Source: Candidatus Dojkabacteria bacterium | GTDB lineage: Bacteria; Patescibacteriota; Dojkabacteria; SC72 | Length of the DNA stretch: 6,949 nucleotides | Reading direction: 5' to 3' | Assembly (NCBI GenBank): GCA_012511375.1 | Contig: JAAZGF010000102.1 | Coordinates: forward strand, 1-6,949 | In this document: positions 1-5,637 of the stretch, one piece after another | How positions within the stretch are numbered: the first letter of the stretch is position 1 | How the letters are laid out: every line of letters starts with the position of its first letter | Made by a program: the position numbers and the translations under genes | The notes under the pieces: model-generated | What the model was told of the DNA's origin: nothing | Database searches by the model: none | The model's input: only the letters and a program-made list of their open reading frames with translations

Positions 1-1280
1 CAATGACATGGATTATGGGAGTTGCCGTGGCAATACTTCTCACAGTCATCATAATAGTGTTTGCGATAGCTACTCCTAAATTTAAGTTAGTACAGAAACT
101 CGTAGATAAGCTAAACCTTGTAACTAGACAGAACTTAACAGGATTGAGAGTGATAAGGGCATTTAATACAGAGAAGTATGAAGAGAAGAGATTTGATAAA
201 GCAAATAGAGATTTAACTAGTATAAATCTTTTCATAAATAGAGTTATGGTAATGATGCAACCCCTTATGATGCTTCTTCTAAATCTCACAATGATCTCCA
301 TTATTTGGGTAGGTGCACATCTAGTAAATAGTAATGATTTACAAATAGGAGATATGATGGCATTCATGCAGTATGCTATGCAAACAATAGCATCATTCCT
401 TATGGTATCCATGATATTTATCCTCATACCAAGAGCATCTGTATCAGGACAGAGAATAGTGGAAGTGTTAGATGAACAACTCTCCATTAGGGATCCTAAG
501 GAATCGAAGAAGAGCACTAAGAAAGAAAAAGGAGTTCTTACCTTTGATAATGTTACATTTAAATATCCAGATGCTGATGTCCCAATACTACATAACATAT
601 CATTCACTGCAAAAGCAGGAGAGACTACAGCCATAATTGGAGGAACAGGAAGTGGTAAATCTACAGTCATTAATCTAATCCCTAGACTCTTTGATGTAAC
701 CTCAGGGCAAATATTAATAGATGGGGTAGATATACGAGATATGAAGCAGAAAGAATTAAGGGGAAAGATAGGATACATACCTCAGAAAGGGGTACTTTTC
801 TCTGGTACGATTGAATCAAATATTAAATATGGACAACCCAATGCAACAAAAAAAGTAGTTAAGAAGGCAGCTCAAATAGCACAAGCAAGTGAATTTATAG
901 ATAAGCTAGAGGAAGGATACAAAGCTCCAATAGCACAAGAGGGAACAAACGTATCAGGAGGACAGAAACAGAGAGTATCCATAGCAAGAGCTATTGTAAG
1001 AAATCCAGAGATATATATCTTTGATGATAGCTTTTCTGCATTAGATTTCAAAACAGATGCAAAATTAAGAAAAGAGTTAAAGAATGTAACAAAAAACTCT
1101 ATTGTAATAGTAGTAGCACAAAGAATTGGTACTATATTAGATGCGGAACAAATTATTGTATTAGATGAAGGTAAGATAGTTGGTATTGGTAAGCATGAGC
1201 AGTTAATGAAGACATGTGAGATATACAAAGAGATAGCATTATCACAGCTTTCACGAAAGGAGTTAGGCAATGGAGAATAA
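1..1280 (+). CDS. ABC exporter subunit, degenerate-site half (5' partial)
   Basis: This is one half of a heterodimeric ABC exporter: a membrane domain fused to an ATPase domain, probably moving drugs, lipids or peptides out across the cytoplasmic membrane. The reading frame is open at the left edge. The visible 425 residues begin near membrane helix 4, so about 150 residues are missing compared with the usual 570-600. Counting from the ATG at position 3, membrane helices lie near residues 5-24, 83-104 and 120-142. The ATPase domain follows: Walker A GGTGSGKST (213-221), Q-loop Q261, signature VSGGQ (317-321), and Walker B IYIFDD (337-342). The catalytic Glu is replaced by Asp342 and the switch-loop His by Gln373 (VVAQR). 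These changes mark the catalytically weak subunit of pairs such as TM287/288 and LmrCD. The gene overlaps the next one by 11 bases, indicating coupled translation in one operon. The substrate cannot be read from the sequence. Confidence 0.95.
   Translation, partial: MTWIMGVAVAILLTVIIIVFAIATPKFKLVQKLVDKLNLVTRQNLTGLRVIRAFNTEKYEEKRFDKANRDLTSINLFINRVMVMMQPLMMLLLNLTMISIIWVGAHLVNSNDLQIGDMMAFMQYAMQTIASFLMVSMIFILIPRASVSGQRIVEVLDEQLSIRDPKESKKSTKKEKGVLTFDNVTFKYPDADVPILHNISFTAKAGETTAIIGGTGSGKSTVINLIPRLFDVTSGQILIDGVDIRDMKQKELRGKIGYIPQKGVLFSGTIESNIKYGQPNATKKVVKKAAQIAQASEFIDKLEEGYKAPIAQEGTNVSGGQKQRVSIARAIVRNPEIYIFDDSFSALDFKTDAKLRKELKNVTKNSIVIVVAQRIGTILDAEQIIVLDEGKIVGIGKHEQLMKTCEIYKEIALSQLSRKELGNGE
1256..1262 (+). 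promoter_or_regulatory. Shine-Dalgarno site for second ABC subunit
   Basis: AAAGGAG lies 7 bases before the ATG at 1270, inside the end of the upstream gene. It is the only strong ribosome-binding site seen before any gene start in the window. It fixes the start of the downstream subunit and fits translational coupling of the two halves. Confidence 0.8.
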
Positions 1281-3261
1281 TAAACAGGAAAAAATTCAAA
1301 GTAGACCAAAGGGACATGGTCCAATGGGAATGATGCGTGGTGGAGAAAAGCCAAAGGATTTCAAAAATACAATGAAGAAACTACTTAAGTATATCTCCCC
1401 ACATATTAAGTCTCTAATAGTCGTTTTACTCTTTGCTGTTGCTAGTACAATTTTTACAATTCTTAGTCCAAAGATTCTTGGAAAGATAACTAATCAAATA
1501 GTGGATTATTTTACCAATATGTTTGTTTATGACAAGATAGTAGAGAATCTTCCTGAAGGAATGAGTATTCCTGAAGGTACAACAGGTGAAGACTTTCTAA
1601 AAACTGTTCCAGAAGAAATGATAGCAAATATCTCAGAGGATAAATTGGAGAAGGTAAAGGGTGTAGATCTATCCAAGAGGCCTGAGATCCAGTTTGATGT
1701 TATTGGAGAGATTGTTTTGTTGTTAATTGGTATATACCTTCTTGGTACTCTCTTTTCTTTCATTCAAGGTTGGATTATGTCTAAGGTATCTCAGAAGATT
1801 ACATATGAGTTTAGAAAGAATATATTAGCGAAGATTTCTAAATTACCAATCAGCTATTTTGATAAGCAAACATATGGAGAGGTATTGAGTAGGGTAACAA
1901 ATGATGTTGATACTGTAAGTCAGAATCTAAATCAAGGATTAATTCAGATAGTTACCTCGATAACAACCCTTCTTGGTATCTTAGTGATGATGCTTACCAT
2001 TAGTGGTCTTTTAACTCTTGTTGCTGTTGTCATTCTTCCAATTAGCTTTCTGCTAATTATGATAATTGTTAAGAAGTCTCAGAAGCTTTTCAAAAGACAT
2101 CAAGATGCCCTAGGAGAGATAAATGGTCATATTGAAGAGATGTATGGAGGTCATAGCGTAGTTAAGGTGTTTAATGGAGAGGAGAGATCTTTGAAGAAGT
2201 TTAATAGTATCAATACTCACCTGCATGATAGTGGTTGGAAGTCTCAATTTCTTTCGGGTTTGCTTTTCCCTATTATTAATGTAGTGGGTAACGTTGGATA
2301 TGTAGGTGTTGCTGTTTTAGGAGGGAAGTTGGCAATACAGGGCAGTATTAATATTGGTGATATACAAGCCTTTATTCAATACATGAATCAGTTTACTCAA
2401 CCAATAACTCAGGTTGCTAATGTTACAAATATATTACAGTCAACAGCTGCTGCAGCAGAGAGAATCTTTGAATTTTTAGATGAGAAAGAAGAGATTAAGG
2501 ATGTAAAGAACCCTGTTGTCCTAAAGAAGATTAAGGGTGATATTGAGTTTAATAATGTAGTTTTTGGTTATGAGAAGGATAAGGTAATTATTAAAAATTT
2601 TAATGCAAAAGTTAAGGGTGGGCAGCAGATAGCTATTGTAGGTCCTACTGGTGCAGGCAAAACAACAATAGTTAACCTTCTTATGAGGTTCTATGATGTG
2701 AATAGTGGTTCTATTAAAATAGATGGGGTTGACATTAGAAGTATGAGAAGATCTGATGTGAGAAGAATGTTTGGAATGGGCTTACAAGATACTTGGTTGT
2801 TTAATGGTACTGTAAAGGAAAATATCGCTTACGGTAATTTAGATGCAAAGGATAGTGATATTATTACTGCTGCACGGGCTGCTTACGCTGATCACTTTAT
2901 CCATACTCTTCCTGATGGCTATGATATGGTAATTAGTGAGGAGGCAGATAATATATCTCAAGGAGAAAAACAGTTACTTACAATTGCTAGGGCTATGTTA
3001 GCTAACCCACCAATGCTCATATTAGATGAGGCTACTAGTTCTGTAGATACAAGAACAGAGGTTCTGATACAGTCTGCTATGGAGAAACTTATGGAAGGGA
3101 GAACTACCTTTGTAATAGCGCATAGATTATCTACAATTAAGAAAGCAGATCTAATTCTTGTTATGAATAAAGGAAATATTGTAGAGAAGGGTACACATTC
3201 TAAATTACTTGAGAAGAATGGCTTCTATGCTGAACTGTATAATAGTCAGTTTACCCAGTAA
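1270..3261 (+). CDS. ABC exporter subunit, catalytic half
   Basis: This is the complete 663-residue partner of the preceding gene, with an ABC exporter membrane domain followed by an ATPase domain. The N-terminus is Gly/Met/Lys-rich and cytoplasmic (residues 1-40). Helices lie near 47-68, 145-168, 224-245, 247-268, 330-352 and 362-385. The loop between helices 1 and 2 is enlarged to about 75 residues (70-144), hydrophilic and acidic, and should face outward. ATPase motifs are Walker A GPTGAGKTT (458-466), Q-loop Q506, signature ISQGE (562-566), Walker B MLILDE (582-587) with catalytic Glu587, and switch His618. The catalytic residues are intact but the signature deviates from LSGGQ. This complements the partner: Glu587 here pairs with VSGGQ of the first subunit to form the active site, and ISQGE pairs with the first subunit's degenerate site. 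The ATG has a strong Shine-Dalgarno site and overlaps the upstream stop. Multidrug or lipid export is typical of the family; the actual substrate is unknown. Confidence 0.95.
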   Translation: MENNKQEKIQSRPKGHGPMGMMRGGEKPKDFKNTMKKLLKYISPHIKSLIVVLLFAVASTIFTILSPKILGKITNQIVDYFTNMFVYDKIVENLPEGMSIPEGTTGEDFLKTVPEEMIANISEDKLEKVKGVDLSKRPEIQFDVIGEIVLLLIGIYLLGTLFSFIQGWIMSKVSQKITYEFRKNILAKISKLPISYFDKQTYGEVLSRVTNDVDTVSQNLNQGLIQIVTSITTLLGILVMMLTISGLLTLVAVVILPISFLLIMIIVKKSQKLFKRHQDALGEINGHIEEMYGGHSVVKVFNGEERSLKKFNSINTHLHDSGWKSQFLSGLLFPIINVVGNVGYVGVAVLGGKLAIQGSINIGDIQAFIQYMNQFTQPITQVANVTNILQSTAAAAERIFEFLDEKEEIKDVKNPVVLKKIKGDIEFNNVVFGYEKDKVIIKNFNAKVKGGQQIAIVGPTGAGKTTIVNLLMRFYDVNSGSIKIDGVDIRSMRRSDVRRMFGMGLQDTWLFNGTVKENIAYGNLDAKDSDIITAARAAYADHFIHTLPDGYDMVISEEADNISQGEKQLLTIARAMLANPPMLILDEATSSVDTRTEVLIQSAMEKLMEGRTTFVIAHRLSTIKKADLILVMNKGNIVEKGTHSKLLEKNGFYAELYNSQFTQ

Positions 3262-3274
3262 GAATATTAAAATA

Positions 3275-3288
3275 ATAGTAAATACTAT
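3275..3288. repeat. small inverted repeat upstream of a promoter
   Basis: The arms ATAGTA (3275-3280) and TACTAT (3283-3288) are exact reverse complements separated by AA. They sit 6 bases before the -35 box of the next gene's promoter. This could be a protein-binding palindrome. It has no T-run after it, so it is not a credible intrinsic terminator for the ABC operon. In AT-rich spacer DNA a palindrome this short may be chance. Confidence 0.3.
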
Positions 3289-3294
3289 CTAAAC

Positions 3295-3323
3295 TTGACA
3301 AGTATAATAAAGTCCCATATATT
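3295..3323 (+). promoter_or_regulatory. sigma70-type promoter for the Ala/Glu-rich protein gene
   Basis: The -35 box TTGACA (3295-3300) is a perfect consensus, and the -10 box TATATT (3318-3323) matches 5 of 6 bases. The spacer is exactly 17 bases. Transcription should start near 3330, giving a leader of about 24 bases before the ATG at 3354. A second TATAAT at 3303-3308 lies too close to this -35 box to pair with it. This promoter separates the following gene pair from the ABC operon. Confidence 0.7.
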
Positions 3324-3353
3324 TAAAGTAGCTAAATTTAAACTGTCATATAT

Positions 3354-4205
3354 ATGGATAATATAGAGAGTCAATCTCCGGATATGCTTGCAAATGATGC
3401 TCCAGTAGAGAATAGTTTTCCAAGTTTTGCAGAAACTGTAGCTAGTGTTGTTCCTGAAGTTCCTTCTGTAGCAGAGACTTCTCCTGTAACAGAGGCCCCC
3501 ATTGACTATTCACGAGGCCCCTTTGTTAAAGCTGATGCACAAGAGAGTCTTCAAGAAATGCAAGAAACAGGAGAGAAATTGATTGAAGCTGAAGAGATTG
3601 CAAAGCAAGCAATAGTAGAAATAGAAGCATTAAGAGGTGTATCTCCAGTCATTGTAGAAGCTAGTAGGAAAGCCTTAGAAGCAAATGCAAGATCTCTAGA
3701 CAGAAAAGCTTCCCATGCATCATTAGAAGGAAAGTTCTGGGGTTTTGTCTCTAAATTACCCATATCTCGTTCGGCTAGCATAGCGGCTAGAGAGAGAGCA
3801 GAGAGTTCTTTGGGAGCGGCAGTAGATGTTGTTAGAGAGAGTGGAGAGCTTCACCGAGCTATGTCTCCAAGAGCAGAGGTTGACCATGAGAGGAGTCTTG
3901 CTGCAGCAAAACTTACACTGGAAAAAGGTCTAGAGCCAAGAAAGCTTACTCTTAGAGAGAAGATTTTTAATTATGCAAATGAGAAGATGCTTAGTGCAAA
4001 CTTCAAACATGAAAGATATTTAGAAGCAGCAAGTATTGTTAAAAGAAATATTAAGTTTATCACCGGGAAGATAGAGGGAGAATTAGGAGGTATGGATGTT
4101 TCAGAAACAATGGGTCTTTTCAACAAGGCAGCTGATTTGGGTAGAGCTCAGGTGGCATTTGAAAGAGCAACTCAAGATGCACAAGATGCAAACTACACAG
4201 GTTGA
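3354..4205 (+). CDS. hypothetical Ala/Glu-rich helical (coiled-coil-like) protein
   Basis: I do not recognise this 283-residue protein. Residues 1-57 are rich in Pro, Ser, Val, Ala and Glu and look disordered and acidic. From about 58 to the end it is mostly charged, Ala-rich sequence typical of long helices or coiled coils (strongest at 60-120, 140-195 and 215-280). There is a short hydrophobic stretch around the single Trp129 (GKFWGF). It has no cysteine, signal peptide or membrane segment, so it is probably cytoplasmic, possibly structural or an adaptor; that role is a guess. The ATG is well placed behind a strong promoter but has no Shine-Dalgarno site. It ends in TGA, the only TGA stop in the window. 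A small acidic-protein gene follows after 38 bases and probably shares the transcript. The sustained open frame and protein-like composition support a real gene. Confidence 0.8.
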   Translation: MDNIESQSPDMLANDAPVENSFPSFAETVASVVPEVPSVAETSPVTEAPIDYSRGPFVKADAQESLQEMQETGEKLIEAEEIAKQAIVEIEALRGVSPVIVEASRKALEANARSLDRKASHASLEGKFWGFVSKLPISRSASIAARERAESSLGAAVDVVRESGELHRAMSPRAEVDHERSLAAAKLTLEKGLEPRKLTLREKIFNYANEKMLSANFKHERYLEAASIVKRNIKFITGKIEGELGGMDVSETMGLFNKAADLGRAQVAFERATQDAQDANYTG

Positions 4206-4243
4206 TTTAGATCTCTTTATTTAATATTTTAAGCAAAACAAAA

Positions 4244-4474
4244 ATGACAGAAGAACTAAAAAATGCAATTCAAGACCTAGTTCTTGAGATGGAACAATTA
4301 GACATATCAGAAGAGGCGAAAGAGGCCAATCTTGAGTTAATAATGAAAGTTTTAGAGGATCCTACAACACCTAACCTACAAGCCTTAGTAATAACCTTAG
4401 AAGCTCTAGGAGAACTAAGTAGTCTAAGGGTTAAACAGACAATTGATGACTTAAAGGTGGCTGTTGATATGTAG
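4244..4474 (+). CDS. hypothetical small acidic helical protein
   Basis: I do not recognise this 76-residue protein. It has about 17 acidic against 6 basic residues and no Cys, His or aromatic residue at all. Two or three amphipathic helices are likely (about 2-38 and 45-74), broken by DPTTPN at 39-44. Such a small helical bundle suits a binding partner or regulator, possibly of the larger helical protein encoded just upstream; this rests only on adjacency. The start has no Shine-Dalgarno site but follows an A-rich stretch (AAGCAAAACAAAA). A weak promoter-like pair, TTGATT (4202-4207) and TATTTT (4225-4230) with 17-base spacing, could add an internal start, but it is unconvincing in such AT-rich DNA. 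An intrinsic terminator begins 20 bases after the stop, which supports this being the last gene of a real transcript. Confidence 0.7.
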   Translation: MTEELKNAIQDLVLEMEQLDISEEAKEANLELIMKVLEDPTTPNLQALVITLEALGELSSLRVKQTIDDLKVAVDM

Positions 4475-4494
4475 TTAGAAAAAACAGAATTCTT

Positions 4495-4526
4495 AGAAGC
4501 ACTATTGTATAGTGCTTCTTTTGTTT
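4495..4526 (+). terminator. intrinsic terminator between convergent genes
   Basis: An 11-bp perfect stem, AGAAGCACTAT (4495-4505) with ATAGTGCTTCT (4509-4519), closes a TGT loop and is followed directly by TTTTGTTT on the + strand. This is a good Rho-independent terminator for the two helical-protein genes. On the - strand a T6 run (4484-4479) lies 10 bases past the stem, so it may also stop transcription of the convergent membrane-protein gene, but less efficiently. Confidence 0.88.
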
Positions 4527-4539
4527 AAAGGAGGATAAC

Positions 4540-5496
4540 CTATTCAGTAGCAGTATATGGATGCTTACCAACCTTCTTGTTTGTTAATACGTACATAGAA
4601 AGTAAAGGAAGATAGTGGAATGGCCAAGATAGAAAAACAAAAAGAGGTATTTTAAAAAGCTGAATATCTGCATATGGGATATTTGTGTAAGTCCATAAAT
4701 TAAGAGGAATATTCCATACTTCCATAGGAATACCAAGTAAAATACAAGCGAGAAGTACTGCCAAGAAAGGGGATAGATATCCTCTAAACAAAAGATTTAA
4801 CAGCATCTCTTTTTTTAAGAAAAAACCAATACAATCCATAACTATCCATATGCATGTTCCTAACATCATAGTTATGAAAATATTTGTTTCTAACTTTATC
4901 TCTGTATTTACAGAATGAGAGAAGCCCCCTATCTTTAAGTGAGCATTGTAGTAATGATAGAAAGCATAAAGGATACCTACAATTCCTAATATTAGAAATA
5001 TAATGTGTAACCACTTTATTAATTTAGGAGAGGTCTTTCTAATACGAAGTTTTTTAAAATACTTGTCTAAGATAGACTTACATGCATAGTAGCTTTCTGC
5101 AATTATTAAGAAGTACAGTATAAATCCAGGAACAAAGAGAATGAGATAAATAGTAGGAGTGAAATAGGGGTATATGAAATTTTTAGTAACAATACGAACT
5201 AAGAATTCAAAAATAATGCCTGTTAGTACTGCAGCTAAACTAAATGTTTTGGAAAGCTTTGAATCCTTATCGTTAATTAACAGAGAACTACCTGAGAGTT
5301 TGTAATCTAAACCATCAAAAAACATAATACAGCCAAGACCAAAGATAGAGAAAGATGTAGCAAGTATTAGTAGTGAATGTTGTTCTTTAGGGATTAACCA
5401 AACCAAAAAAGAGATCGCTACTAAGAGCAACCCCCAAAGGTAGTTTGTATCTTTTTCCTTAAGGATATTCCTTACTAAACTTACTGGATTAAACAT
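4540..5496 (-). CDS. hypothetical polytopic membrane protein (about 8 TM)
   Basis: This 318-residue integral membrane protein has no family I can name with confidence. Hydrophobic segments lie near residues 18-35, 41-60, 85-104, 112-134, 160-180, 204-226, 238-257 and 278-303, joined by short Lys/Arg-rich loops (for example 146-161, KKLRIRKTSPK). There is no ATP-binding motif, no metal-binding cluster and no large soluble domain. The best-marked part is the C-terminal third: MEVWNIPLNLWTYTNIPY at 258-275, then LFKIPLFVFLSWP (280-292). The Trp/Tyr/Pro pattern with a following helix vaguely recalls the lycopene-cyclase-type membrane domain, but this is a weak resemblance from memory and the key acidic motif is not evident. 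The ATG at 5496 has no Shine-Dalgarno site. A promoter just upstream predicts a leaderless mRNA. The gene is alone, convergent with the helical-protein pair and divergent from the prolyl-tRNA synthetase gene. Confidence 0.85.
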   Translation of the reverse strand: MFNPVSLVRNILKEKDTNYLWGLLLVAISFLVWLIPKEQHSLLILATSFSIFGLGCIMFFDGLDYKLSGSSLLINDKDSKLSKTFSLAAVLTGIIFEFLVRIVTKNFIYPYFTPTIYLILFVPGFILYFLIIAESYYACKSILDKYFKKLRIRKTSPKLIKWLHIIFLILGIVGILYAFYHYYNAHLKIGGFSHSVNTEIKLETNIFITMMLGTCIWIVMDCIGFFLKKEMLLNLLFRGYLSPFLAVLLACILLGIPMEVWNIPLNLWTYTNIPYADIQLFKIPLFVFLSWPFHYLPLLSMYVLTNKKVGKHPYTATE

Positions 5497-5502
5497 TTTC
5501 TG

Positions 5503-5531
5503 ATGATAACCATTCAGTATTGTAAAGTCAA
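5503..5531 (-). promoter_or_regulatory. promoter for the membrane protein gene, predicted leaderless
   Basis: Read on the - strand, TTGACT (5531-5526, 5 of 6 consensus bases) is followed after exactly 17 bases by TATCAT (5508-5503, 5 of 6). The expected start, 7 bases after the -10 box, is the A of the ATG at 5496. A weaker alternative lies further upstream on the same strand: TTGACA (5601-5596) with TATATC (5577-5572) at 18-base spacing, which would give a leader of about 70 bases. Confidence 0.55.
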
Positions 5532-5578
5532 TTGTTTAAGACTGCTATCACACCCTTTTCGTTAGTAAAAGGATATAT

Positions 5579-5607
5579 TTGCTATCTATTCAGAGTGTCA
5601 ATATAAT
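5579..5607 (+). promoter_or_regulatory. promoter for the prolyl-tRNA synthetase gene
   Basis: TTGCTA (5579-5584, 4 of 6 consensus bases) and a perfect TATAAT (5602-5607) are separated by 17 bases. The start would be near 5614, leaving a leader of about 24 bases. A second TATAAT at 5616-5621 has no good -35 partner. The leader is too short for a T-box riboswitch, so none controls this gene. Confidence 0.55.
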
Positions 5608-5637
5608 GGTTGCAATATAATATAAAAGCTACTTAAG

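Noticed and set aside
872..1354. 160-residue open frame on the - strand across the ABC gene junction.
   Set aside because: It is an antisense shadow of two strongly conserved ABC transporter genes, has Cys/Ser/Phe-rich non-protein-like composition, and has no start signal.
3781..3806. AG-rich run (GAGAGAGAGCAGAGAG) that might be a microsatellite.
   Set aside because: It is short and irregular, and simply encodes Arg/Glu/Ala-rich helix in frame.
4203..4205. The TGA ending the 283-residue gene might be read through as Gly or Trp, as in Gracilibacteria, Absconditabacteria or Mycoplasma codes.
   Set aside because: It would add only nine codons before a TAA, and no other in-frame TGA occurs in about 2,200 codons. 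A recoding organism would use TGA often inside genes, so the standard code fits.
5481..5513. Ten-codon upstream ORF on the - strand (ATG at 5513) overlapping the membrane-protein start in another frame.
   Set aside because: It has no ribosome-binding site and would lie outside the mRNA if the proximal promoter is used. Short ORFs like this are expected by chance.
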